DNA of 64,000 nucleotides from Hofstenia miamia. Taxonomy: Eukaryota; Xenacoelomorpha; Acoela; Hofsteniidae. Below, one piece after another: positions 50,104-61,315 of the stretch. The stretch spans positions 138,395 to 202,394 of the forward strand of contig CABFPE010000703.1 in assembly GCA_900660155.1 (NCBI GenBank), read 5' to 3'. Positions within the stretch are counted from its first letter, which is position 1; the number at the start of each line of letters is the position of its first letter. The notes beneath the pieces are model-generated. The model made no database searches, was not told the DNA's origin, and worked only from the letters and a program-made list of their open reading frames with translations. The translations under genes and the position numbers were made by a program.

Positions 50104-51073
50104 TTGATATTTGACCAAGTAAACACTTATCTCCATAACAAATCAATTCTTTCAAATATTCAATTTGGCTTTCACAAAGCTCACTCCACCTCTGAGGTCT
50201 TACTTGACGCTACTGAAAATTGGAGATTTTATCTCGATAATAACAATTTTGTCACAATTGCTTCTATCGATTTGTTCAAAGCATTTGATTCCATTAATCA
50301 CTCTATTCTTCTTAAAAAGTTAGAATACATTGGTTTCGACTCTAATAGTATGAATTTAGTAAGTTGCTTCTTAAGTGATCGTTTTCAAAGAGTTAAGGTA
50401 AATGGTATATTTTCTAACTGGGGTAAAACTTACAAAGGTGTTCCACAAGGTACTATTTTAGGGCCTCTATTTTTCTCGTTGAATGTAAATGATTTAAATG
50501 GTAATTTAAGCAATGATTGTGGAATAGGTCAATATGCTGATAACACATGTATATACACACATGATAATCAAATAGAAACATCAATCAGTAAATTAGAAAT
50601 CAATCCCACTCAACTGCTAAAATATTTTAATATGCAATACCTCTAAAATAGAATTCTGTGTTTTGTCTCGTCACAAAGATAATCAATCACACATTTTATA
50701 TTTTTTAAAGTAAAAAATTACTCAAGTCGAATCCTTCAAATATCTTAGAATACCACTCGATAATAAATTGAACTATTTAAGTCACATACGCATAGTATTA
50801 CGCAAAATGGCAATGGGAATTAAAACTATTTCACATGTAGGCAATTTTGTAAATTCCAAAATGAAATTGATGTTGGTTAACTCTCTAGTTTTAAGTCATT
50901 ATAGATACTGTAATGTTTTATGTAATGGCATAAACTACTCATTAATAAATAAAATAGAATCACAAATTAAATGGGCAGCAAACATTCATAATGATAATCA
51001 CCCGACTATGAGCGAAAAAAGTTCATATTCTAATCATGACGATGCTTCACATTTCATAAGATACTTTTCATAA
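50104..51073 (+). pseudogene. LINE reverse transcriptase remnant
   Basis: First ORF 50104-50646 holds QFGFHKAHSTSE, IDLFKAFDSINHSILL, GVPQGTILGPLFFSL and QYADNTC. The catalytic box is normally YADD, so the second Asp is Asn. A second piece (50768-51073) holds HIRIVLRKMAMGIKTI and LVLSHYRYCNVL, typical of the region after the catalytic box. A stop at 50644 and a shift separate the pieces. Inactive. Confidence 0.8.
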
Positions 51074-51127
51074 ATAAAATTTTGGGATATTTTAAATACG
51101 TGTTCACCTTACAGTAAACTACAATTC

Positions 51128-51260
51128 CAGGCTTGTCACCGAGCCGAGCTCCTAACGAGTCGAGCTTGAGCACAGAATTAGATATACAACGAGCCTATTT
51201 TAGGCAAAGCAAGTTTATAGCCGAGCCGAGGGTGGAAATGTCGGCTCGTTGACAAGTCTG
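51128..51260. mobile_element. hAT-like MITE, 133 bp, inserted in a LINE
   Basis: Inverted ends CAGGCTTGTCACCGAGCCGA and (from the right) CAGACTTGTCAACGAGCCGA match at 18 of 20 bases. The flanking 8-mers share only ATTC, so the target duplication is eroded or the ends are slightly off. The element is GC-rich against its surroundings and sits in the 3' part of the LINE, before the LINE tail. Confidence 0.65.
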
Positions 51261-51699
51261 GTGTATTCAACTTATAATTCGAGAACTTCTAAATTCAGAA
51301 AAGTTGAAGTTTAAAAACATTTTCTTAAAAATTCATTTTTGAACTCAACAATAGAACTATGGAATAGCTTACCAATTGAAATAAAACGAATCAAAAGTCG
51401 CAGGAAATTTAAAAGTGAAATGAATGACTAGCTCCGTAAACAGCACTTCACTAAAATCGGTTTTACGTCATGGAAAGGATTTCCGTTTTTAAAAAATATT
51501 AGTTAAAATAATAACAATAAACTGTAAATTCTGCATCCATGTTTTGGTTGCTGCGTTTTATTGTTTTTGTACTTCATGTTATTATTGACGCATAGTATTA
51601 GCAGCTCTTGTTGAGGTGTTTAATTATGCCAGTGTACCACACTTAGTAAGAAATACTATTCCATTCTATTCTATTCCATTCTATGAAATTTATGGTTAG

Positions 51700-52246
51700 A
51701 CTTTAGTTATAATATAATTCATTTGAGCCTGGGCTAGCTCCTCATAAGAAATTTAATTTGGACTTGGACTGAGTGTTGTCCTTAATTGTCTGCTTATTTG
51801 AAAAACCACATATTAGTTAATATCCCACATAAAGCAAACTACAAGATATTATATTTTATTGAAGGCCGAAGTATTGATTTAAGCACTTTGAAATTGTTTC
51901 CTGAAATGTGCTAAATAACCTATATTGTGCTCATCAATAGTTACATATGTCGATTTTTCCCCCCTAAAACCCATAAATTATTGTAAACAAAGGGATTTTT
52001 CGTGATTATAGATTTTACATTTGTCTTCAATATTAGTTTATCACAATTATTTCTCGATCACTTATGTACGAATAATTTAAAAATATCAACTTGATCATCT
52101 ACTCTAACAGGAAATTTTTATATGATGTTCGTTGTATTTCTACATCTAGTTGAAGCAGTGGCGTATTTTATCCCCTTTGTGTGATGTGTTCATTTGAAAT
52201 TGATTATAATTATTATCATCAGAATTACCAAAGTCAAGATCATCAC

Positions 52247-52291
<45 letters not shown>

Positions 52292-53190
52292 TTGCCTTCC
52301 CACTTTTTTATCAGCATATATTACATATTTTTCATTCTATTCATCAAAGTTTTTAATGTCATTATGAGTATGCAAATATCCATGTTCTGTATTCAGGTGC
52401 TACATTCATGTGCATAATACCATGAAGTCTCACCCTAGCATTTTAAGATATGTAAACCTAGAAGTTGGTAAGTTATATTGTGTGCAGAAGATATTGGCAG
52501 GATAATTGAAATATGAATATTCCAAAACTCAATTCTACTCGTTACTTAGCAAAATTCATATACCTTGACTAGAAATAGCAGAAACAGTAATTGCAGTAAG
52601 CAATATAATTCTAACCTGCTATTGAAATCAACCCTTTGAAACTTCATCAAGGTAATTCTTAAGTGACAGCTTCTGTTAAATATTATTCTTTGTTGCAAAT
52701 TTGTGTGCAAATCCAATGAAATCTGAACTCAGTGAAGTCAACCCTCTAATTACTGATAAAAATAGAGCAAATGTTTTGAATTCCCTTTAACTAGCTTGCA
52801 AAATGAATGAAAATTTCGTGCATTCTTGCATATTTCACTAAATTTTACAAGAATATCGAAATAACCTAAAATTGAGATGCAAAAAATCAAAATAAATCAA
52901 CTCAAATTTAACAATACATAAAACGAAAGATTTATCTCCCTTAGTTTTCAAATTTATTTAAACAACTGATATTCTCTATTGAATTTTCAGTGCTTAGATA
53001 TTAACATTAAATTTAACTTTTCGTGATTAATTTCAATAAGTAGTTATTAGTTAGTGAACAATATACATGTATATTAAATACATGTCTTTGTGTTTAAATT
53101 TTGTTGTACGACACATGCCTAAAGTCGATGTCTTTTTCACAACCTGACCCACATTATGCTTTGGGTGGATAAGCCTCACGTTGGGTACTC
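51700..53190. other. non-coding stretch
   Basis: Apart from the (CAT)n tract nothing is recognised. Confidence 0.45.
52240..52290. repeat. (CAT)n microsatellite
   Basis: CAT/ATC repeats that give a spurious poly-His frame on the plus strand. No gene support. Confidence 0.95.
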
Positions 53191-53195
53191 ATGTA

Positions 53196-53404
53196 TCAGA
53201 ATTTCGAAAAAGTACCCGAACAATGAAATAATATTCCAAATAACGATCGTTTTATAGTTGTAGTTATATTTTGACTTTCGTGCAAATCAATAAAATATGT
53301 TAATTGATTAGGGTTCATATTTCCTGGCCAGCTTGTAATTGGGTATAGGGTAATTTTGTAAGCTACCATTTTCCAATAAGAATTGGCATTTCGTAACGCC
53401 AAAT
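53196..53404 (-). CDS. alternative terminal exon candidate
   Basis: A pyrimidine-rich acceptor (CTTTCTTC, then CATAG) precedes 53404, and the frame, entered with two bases as the donor at 55506 requires, is open for 68 codons to TGA at 53198-53196. It reads LALRNANSYWKMVAYKITLY and then a hydrophilic stretch. It competes with 54347-54636 for the role of last exon. No homology is recognised. Confidence 0.22.
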
Positions 53405-54346
53405 CTATGTTATTGTGAAGAAAGAAAAGAAATAGTTAACTTGAACTTCTCAAGTAAAATAGACCTCATTTTCTACAATATGTTGAAAGATTGACATAAT
53501 TACATTTATAGAAAGCATCATCTAAGCTTATTTTAATCCAACTGTATTCCAATTCCAATCTACAAGCCTGCTTAAACATCATTCAAAATAATGTACACAA
53601 ATGTTTGCTGGAATATATTAACGTTGAAAACAAAATAACTACCTGCTATAACTAGGACTCCCTGGAATTTTCTTTAGCCTCAATTTTCATAACAACTTTG
53701 TCGCAAGATAGGCACAATATTGATGTTTTTCACAAACAGTAAATTACTACTTATCACATTGATTGAGTTCTATTTTTGCTTATTGAATAGAACTGAATTT
53801 TGCATTCTGATCTGATGAATTACGTGATGATTTTTTCTATTGAAACTTAGCTCTTAGAATAAAATAAAAATTCGTAGTAAGTTATACTACTCATTTCAGA
53901 TGTTAAAATATTTACCAAATTGCATATCGAACAGCTAAATTACCATTTTTACAATTCAAGTAATTTGAATGCCCTGTATCAAAGTCATAGTATAAATCAT
54001 AGGGGTGAGTTAATATTCCAGACTCACAAAAACTATTCACCCAAAATTGCTCTTTTAACAAAACGATTGTTCAATTTTGACTTTAGGTACAAAAACTGGA
54101 GCCCAAGAGGAAAAATCAATTTAATATATTCTACTTATCAGCACAGTGGTTAAAATGGGAGATAAAGTATTTCCTCAAGTTTCACGCAGAAATATGCTAT
54201 CTTCGCACAACATTTGCTTCAGAAGAGAGAAGCGTCTTTGAACTTTTCGTAGCGGCGTACGATTGTAGTTTTGGAAATATGGCTGGACTGATATCTGGCA
54301 TTGCAAAATTTAATATATTCAATAAATCGTGTGGCTCGATTATTCA

Positions 54347-54636
54347 TTAGATGTAATCCCGAAGTGCGCATCGGTCTTCTTTCAAGTCAAAACACTCCAA
54401 GTTGTTGCATGCTTGGATCATAGAATATTTGTGGGATTCTAACTTTTCAATTAGTTCTAAAAGATCATTATAAAGCCGGGTAATCTTCGGCAATTCTAGC
54501 TCTAGATCTCCGCTTCTGGCTGCTGTTGTGACACGATCTATAAATTCCCCATCATATGGTAACGTTGAATTTATGGTAGATAGTGGGCATATTATGGGAT
54601 GACAGAAATTGCCAATTTTGATTTCATTTTTTAAAA
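54347..54636 (-). CDS. coding-like segment, possible terminal exon of the same unknown gene
   Basis: From a possible acceptor (AACAG before 54636) the minus strand is open for 95 codons to TAA at 54349-54347, with no internal Met start required. Residues include a Cys/Pro-rich stretch (NFCHPIICPLSTINSTLPYD) and then a helical acidic-Leu region. The phase matches the donor at 55506. Coding-like sequence goes on in another frame after the stop, to about 54230, so it could instead be a decayed gene copy. Family not recognised. Confidence 0.3.
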
Positions 54637-55286
54637 CTGTTAATTTTGACCGTATTGACCTTATTGGATTTCGGGTCGTCCCATTATGAGCAACTATTTT
54701 ATTGCTTTTGCATATAGAAAATTATTACAGAACTAAGGAAACAAATTTTAATGTACATGTGAATTACCAACTGCTGAAATATCAAAATTTCAATTTACAA
54801 TAAACAAATTGTAATATTATTTAATGGAGTATGTTCATAAAGCGGTCAATGGTGATTTATCATTTGGCAACTTTGGAACTGTTGAAGTTATTTAATAAAT
54901 TCCAATTGGTTAGATCAAATACTTATGATTTTAAAATATTGGTGATAGATGATATAATAATACAGCAAAGGCAATATGCGTACAGTTGCCGGAAAATTAG
55001 TTTGGAAGACATCTGGGGATACAAATTGCCGGTAAATGCATTCATGTATTAGCTATTAGATACCTGCATAGATGATTTTAAAAAAGATATAGCTCTTAAG
55101 CATTAATTTAATTAAAACCTACATCTATAATTCAAAAATTTTATTGCATGAATTTGGAACTAATTCTGAAAAAACCACACCATTTATCAAATTGAAAATC
55201 GTAATTGAAAAAAATTATTTTCCAACAAGGGTGAAAATATATTATGAAAAACTACTAAATCTATGCAGTAAATTTAAATTCGTTAG

Positions 55287-55290
<4 letters not shown>

Positions 55291-55321
<31 letters not shown>
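55291..55321. repeat. (TA)n microsatellite
   Basis: About 15 TA units. Confidence 0.95.
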
Positions 55322-55327
<6 letters not shown>

Positions 55328-55505
55328 GTTCCATCTAATGCGTAAAATATACCCTAACTTGTTTTCTTGATTAGATTAACAGAAAATTCACGTTCAATTA
55401 CAAAAAATCGATTAATTTTGAAATTAATTAACAAAAATACCTTACGTTCGCATGGTTATGTTCTGGATCAGAAATTTTTTATTTCAATTTAAGCAGATTT
55501 CTTAC

Positions 55506-56407
55506 CGCTGATGCTTATAGAGTCCATGGAAAACCAGTCAACAAAACAGAGATCAATTGTCATTTCAATAATTGTTAGTAAAGCAAACTGCAAATAGAAT
55601 TTCAAAAAAGGTATTATATACTGTAAAGACATATATCCGTATATGGTTAAGGCGCAAATTGCAAAAAAACTCAGAGGCACAATCAAAAATTCATTTTATT
55701 TGTTATCAATTCAACGATATGAATCTATTGTCAAATAGCAGTAAAACGGAGGAAATTGCATTGTCTCTAAAAAATTTAAAAAATTTGATACTACTTTAAT
55801 GTGGAGAAGAAACTATCCTGTCATAAATGGAATTTTTCATCTTGCAAAAATCTGGTAGTTATTATCTTTAGAAAACTGTCTTTTGGGATACATGTTGAAA
55901 AATTCTAAAGAATATATATTGCATTACCCGCTCACATTGAGTACTGTCACATATGCTTCTTCTGTNAACTGAAGTTCGGCCTTCGGCTTCACTCTGCTGA
56001 TCAGACTCAACGCAGATCAGCATGATTTGGCAACTATTGGCATGTGATGTGCACACCTCTCATCTTAATATTGGTTTACAACCAATCCGAATCTGATGCA
56101 CATGCATTAAATTTTAATGATTTCAAGAAAGTGTCAGTTCAGCAGTTGCATAGTTACATTGTAATGCAATGAAGCTTGGAAGAGACCGAGAGAGACCGCT
56201 GGTTCAGGTTGTTTTACAATTTGATTACCCAAAACCAAATCACGGTTTGGATGAGCAGTCATCAAAAACATTCCAGCAGCGACGAAAGAATAAATTATAA
56301 AAAGCAACAATTTATTTTTGGACAAATAGTTTGCCAGCAGCATCCAATTAGCGATGAAGATCTTTTCCTGAAATTTTACATATCTCTCCACATCATTTTG
56401 CAAATAA
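55506..56407 (-). CDS. tentative exons of an unknown membrane protein
   Basis: Exon candidate 56407-56158 follows a strong acceptor (T-rich tract then TTTAG), stays open for 83 codons and holds a hydrophobic segment (LLLFIIYSFVAAGMFLM). Its end at AAT/GTAAC is in phase 0. Candidate 55587-55506 starts in phase 0 after TTGCAG, is open for 27 codons and ends before GTAAGA. The phases fit, but no family is recognised, and the plus strand of 56176-56415 is also open, so chance is not excluded. No first exon was identified. The intron contains a single N at 55966. Confidence 0.3.
55966..55966. other. single N
   Basis: One unresolved base in TTCTGTNAACTG. Possible contig join in the intron of the tentative membrane-protein gene. 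Confidence 0.8.
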
Positions 56408-57149
56408 CTAAATAAAAGAATAACAAAAATTCACAATACTAGGTTTTCTCATTGCCAATTGTAAGCTACAAGAATTCATCCCATTCTAAACTTGTGGTTG
56501 CCTGCCTGGTAACCTTTCAATGTGTTCTTATTCTATATTATGACCGTCTATCACTAAACTTGTGATGTATTAAGCAAAAACTATAAAATTCCACAAATTA
56601 TTCATCACACAGTACCAAATACTGCCATAGCTAAATTTGTCTCAAACATTTGCATTATTACAATTCATTGTAAGTTGATTTACCTTAGAAAATTAAAACC
56701 TACTGCTATTATTTTAAATGCGATTTAAGGTAAAGTTTAGAATCAACTACAATCATAAGAGACAATATGAATACACGTGTAGAAAATAAGGTTTACAAAA
56801 ATATATTGGGTAAAAAAACTTATAATTTTAGTTCTCTATTAAAATAAACAAATCATTAGTTATTTCTAGATTCATCTATATATTTTTTCAGCATCAAAAT
56901 ATTTTCAAGGACACTATAAACCAAGTTGAAATTCAAAAGAAAATCAGACAAATACTTGCTACTAATACTAAAATGTAGCACTATATACATGTATTTTGCA
57001 TAAATATTCTCAGGATTAGCAAAAAAAATCACTTAATGTTTATATTAAAAGTTCTCATTTAAATGAGTTACAAAAGCATTAGTTTACAAAGAAGTCAAAT
57101 TACCAAATGTATGCACACTAGAAACAAACAACTTGCATTAGAAAACTGC

Positions 57150-59285
57150 TTAAACTTTGGAAAAATCGTGTTCTTCGAGACTAACTTTAACAATTGGTTT
57201 CAATTTCATTGATCTTGAATAGAAGTAGATGTGCACTGGATGGATTAACGCCAAACAGGTCAACAACAAGAAAAATAGATTCACCTAAACAATGGAATAA
57301 CTAAACATCCATTAATTATTTGAGTTTGTAGTCAACAATCAGGCATTTTTATTTTACACTGTTGCAAACTACAATACAAGCCTGATATGCACACTAGCTG
57401 TGTACGAATACGGATATTGCCCGTAGCTACCAGAAACAGTCGGGTAAGAGCAAATAAATTTCATGTATTTGTAGAATGCCAAAATAAATATTGCTTTATT
57501 TTTAATGAATTTATGAAAACCAACTCGTTCTCAAAGGGTATTGTTAAAGAAAAAGAAAAGGAAAGCTTAACAATGTCAAGCAAAGAAAAACAGGTGACTT
57601 ACGGTTTCTTCAAAGACAAATTATGCAGGTTGATGAAAATCTAATAAGGAATTGGTTGTTATACACCTGTTTTTAATCGGAACTTATTAGTCTCTAGAAT
57701 GAAACAATATAATTATTGACATTTTTAGGATAAAAGATGCGCATTGGGTGATTATTATCCCTTTACTTACCAACGCTCCCATTTTAGGGACATTATTACT
57801 TCTGTCAAAAATCGTATTTGATCTTTTGTAAAGTCAAAACTAACTTTTATCAGTTTTTGTGCTTCAAAATACTTATTTATATTAAAATTTTTTTCTTGGG
57901 TTGCCTATAATCTCTCAGCTCATGTTTCTTTATTTCACTTCTGAAACTTAGTCTGAAAAATTTAAACTATGCCTAGCACCTAATTATTTTTATAAAATTT
58001 AAAAAAGATCAAATGATGGTTTAAAGAAAATATATTTCATTGTTTTGTTCAATAAATCTTTATAAGAGGCTGATCAGTATTCATAATTTAGGTAATGTTC
58101 CAAAAAACGAAACATTGGTAAGTTAAGGGTTTTTTAGAATGCTTACGATCTAAATTGTAATAATAAATTCAGTAAAGGGGATGCCACACGATGGGCTTTA
58201 TCCCGAGTCAAATGAACAATGTTAAGTGCTCTTTGGCATGCCACACGATGAACTCATGACCCGGCACATGCTCCGAGAGTAATTATCTTGCAATTATTTC
58301 GCGTGGGAACAGATGCTACACAGTGTGCATTTAACTTTGTTTTAGCGCAAAAGCTCATGGTGTGGCACCCCCTTAATACGCCTTTCTGATTCTGTATGAG
58401 CCTGTTTTATGTTTACAGATTAAGTCTGTAGTCAGCACTTAGCCATAGAGAAGGGGTTGGGGTGAGGGGCGGGGGCAAAGCCAATCACATCAATGTATTT
58501 TTATATTTCCCTTTCAGTAATAGTATAGGGGTAGTAGCTACATTCAAGATCTACAAGAAAGTAAATTCATCTTTTAATGTACCTGTAATTTGTGCAAACA
58601 ATGGGCTTGTGAAGATTGCTTTGGCACAGAAACGTGTGTTACGTAATTTTTGTCAATTTTTCACTTAGTATTACATTTAACACTTTTGATCCTCTATTTT
58701 AATGTGTCCAACTCACCCAAAAGCAATATGTGATAAAATATTTTTGCTATTATGTTTTTTGCAAAAATTATGTTCGAAATTGGGCACAAAAAGTGTGTCC
58801 AGAACTCATTCCAGTTTACAATCGATTTTAGCATAAATCTTCCGAACATATATGAAGTGAATGGAAAATAGAAATCACAGAACTTTGCTGTCTACATTAC
58901 AATTCTGATTAACCACTGGGTGGAGTTGAAAGACTTAGATTAAGTAATTCATTTATTGGCCAATTGTAAATTAATGGTGTCTAACTATAACAAAGGACTG
59001 TAGTCTTGCTTAGTCTAAGATAACCCATATTTACTGCATACTAGCGAACAAAAACGAAGCCCTTTATTTGGAAACGGGGTGTATGTATCTTAAACTTTCT
59101 ATCAAATTGGGATCGGGTTAAAAAGCATAAACACCGAAAATTCACAGTAACTTACATAAAAGAATCCGTTTTCTATAGAAGGCACTGTCAAAAGAATTTT
59201 GTATATTGGAAACTGCACAAGGGTTACGAATGCTCCAACCACATTCATTACGCCCAGAAGCTTTCCAAAATGTTGAACAGGGAAG
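57150..59285 (-). CDS. SLC43-family transporter, last two coding exons
   Basis: Exon 59285-59156 begins in phase 2 and reads FPVQHFGKL, then a hydrophobic helix ending FFY; its donor is GTAAGT. Exon 57284-57150 continues in frame with VNLFFLLL, a final membrane helix, an HP turn and a basic-acidic tail ending at TAA (57152-57150). The order FP-x2-HFGKL, about 30 residues, FY/VN, helix, HP matches the end of SLC43 proteins (LAT3/LAT4 amino-acid carriers and the nucleobase carrier SLC43A3), which are MFS transporters of the plasma membrane. The 87 residues cover the last two transmembrane helices. Substrate cannot be told from this part. Upstream exons, including the one before FPVQHFGKL, were not found between 59286 and 64000, so the gene is 5'-incomplete here. 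Confidence 0.75.
58177..58372. mobile_element. short inverted-repeat element, ~196 bp
   Basis: The left end GGGGATGCCACACGATGGGC (58177-) and the inverted right end GGGGGTGCCACACCATGAGC (58372-) agree at 20 of 23 bases when extended through CTTT. A further direct copy of the end motif, CATGCCACACGATGAACTC, lies inside at 58238-58256. The target duplication is unclear: TTAA follows the right end and TAAA precedes the left, which might be an eroded TTAA. Non-coding. It lies in the last intron of the SLC43-like gene. Confidence 0.55.
58453..58475 (+). other. G-quadruplex-forming motif
   Basis: Four runs of four or five G separated by TT, TGA and C, in an AT-rich intron of the SLC43-like gene (C-rich on the transcribed product). 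Confidence 0.6.
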
Positions 59286-59581
59286 CTAAAAACATAAATG
59301 TAAATATTATTTTAAAAAAATCAGACGAAATAAATTTTCTATACGCGTTTACATCGGCAATGAATGAAATTGGTACATAAGGATGATTCAAAGCATACAC
59401 ATTAATATCAGTCGATTTATTGGTATGTTTGAACACCTGTCAGTCCGACGTCATTATTTGGAGGCATTTGATCCAAATTTGAGGTACTTATGGTTCATAA
59501 TAGACGCGGACTTCGTTAATAATGCTAACATTTCCCCTTAATTAAAAATTAGCGTTTATATTGTAGCATCGGCATGCGTGA

Positions 59582-59599
59582 TGTTAATAAATATTGATA
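59582..59599. repeat. isolated copy of the palindromic core
   Basis: TGTTAATA-AA-TATTGATA is the array core with two symmetric C-to-T/G-to-A changes, still palindromic, about 1.7 kb before the array. Confidence 0.35.
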
Positions 59600-61310
59600 A
59601 CTTAAGTAATATCAATCACAGAAGTTATTATCGACTAATAGTAATACAAAGTACGATTTTAACAGAGCTTGACAGCTAATATACCACAAATGAATTAAAA
59701 TTCGAGGAAATCAGGATGGCAAACAACGTGGTGACTAGGAAAGCAGCTGATATTAAATGATAATGGCCCAAGCAAACCTGGATTCCACTTAAATAAACTT
59801 TCCGTCTAAAAGGGGCAGCCGAGGATCCCTTTCTCCAGAGTGAAGCACAGCACTGATGCCTACAAGAAAGTATCCTCAACTCCTCTTTTCTCTCCGGAAT
59901 TAGTTATTGGCTACCATCTCATCCTTAAAGACGACCATTTGGAATATGCGAAAGCAAAACTTAAATTAATACTAATGCCTACACGTTGCCCAATTTATAA
60001 AACAACCAGCTTAACTATAAAAATTAAACAGAACGTGGCAGAACTCTTCCCTCCGCATTTCCAAACCTATATATTTAAATAATAAATAATGTCAAAAGAA
60101 TTAAAGCCCCTTCCATATTATCACATTTACCATTTTATTCGTTCTATCAGGAACATAGAAGAAGCCTCTCCATCGTATGTTCTATGTGCATATTACAAAC
60201 TCTTTCAATGCGGAAAGTGGGAAATTGCTGAAGCTGGTTACCATTACAAAATCAGCAAATCTCGCCTAGTAATATTGAGCGTTAAAAAGTTGCTTACTCC
60301 TCTACTCGTCTAATTGCTAACTCAACGGTTACTAAAATAATCACGAAACATGCAATTGTCAAAACAGTCTGAAATCAATAAAATTATTCTGATGTGAAAC
60401 CAATTTATCAGAAGATGGAAAGCGACGGCAATGACTATTTAACTAGGAAAAGCTTAAAAAGTTTATCAAACTTCCACAGCACCCTTTCCTTGCCTAAAGA
60501 TACACTGCTATGGCTCTGCATAGATTACGTAACTGTCTTGTTTCTTTATCAAAGCATTTACTGATACATTTTATAAGCATCAATATGTTCTTCTTGATGT
60601 ATTCACCGGTGACACCATTGAAGAACTTTTCTTACTTTTAAGAGTGTATTACATTTTGCTGAAGAATATTTTGGAAACTTCTAGAATAAAGGGGGGAGTA
60701 CACTAAAAACATGATAGTTTGAAACTCCAATTTTGGAGCTTTTATTTGGCGTACAAAAATTATCATTTTAATATTTTATGTAAAATTCTTAAAATTTTTA
60801 ATACACAGGAAAAAAATTAAAATTTACTTGCTCAAATTTTTTTTAAAGAAAAATTTTAAAAAAATTTAAAAATGATTTAAACTTCTGTAAATTTATACTT
60901 TCATTGAAACTAATAACATAGCCTAACCCATCTATTGACGATTTTTCAAATATAGTAGTTTTTAGATTTTTTATCATCATTTTTAATTTAAAAAACCGTA
61001 TTTTCACTAGTAAAAATTCATTAAAAATTTAAATTTTAAAGATATGATAAAATCCGCCAATAGCAGTGTGAAAATAACATTACTCTACCTACTGATAAAA
61101 TTTGGTGTGTTTTGAATGAATTGTCGTTACAGATGAGCTTTGAATTACGAGAAAATGGACAAAAACAATTTCGTTTAATTTGTTTGCAGTGTAGTTGTGT
61201 AATTTTTACAATGATTATTAGTATGAAGTAATTTATAATATAATGGATAGATATTGAATTCAAATTTTGCTTAAAATTTGGCTTACAATGCTTTTTGATA
61301 TTTTTCATTT
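59600..61310. other. region upstream of the known SLC43 exons
   Basis: Expected to be intron or missing exons of the SLC43-like gene. Plus-strand open frames at 59840-60082 and 60089-60313 match nothing I know. No SLC43 helix-10 exon was found. Confidence 0.4.
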
Positions 61311-61315
61311 GCGTT

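Larger units (their letters stand above)
48548..51690 (+). mobile_element. broken CR1/Jockey-type LINE
   Basis: Parts in order: ORF1-like sequence (48548-49286), a (TA)n tract, the end of an endonuclease domain (49335-49560), reverse transcriptase (50104-51073) and a 3' tail rich in ATTCT/ATTCC pentamers (51655-51690). A hAT MITE splits it at 51128-51260. Many stops and shifts are present, and most of the endonuclease is missing. Pentamer tails are usual in CR1-like LINEs. It lies upstream of the main gene's first exon, in opposite orientation to it. Confidence 0.75.

Noticed and set aside
52181-52417. ORF with a long poly-His run.
   Set aside because: It is a translated (CAT)n microsatellite.
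59676-60313. Open frames on both strands upstream of the SLC43 exons.
   Set aside because: None matches SLC43 helices or any known family, and phases do not fit the acceptor at 59285.
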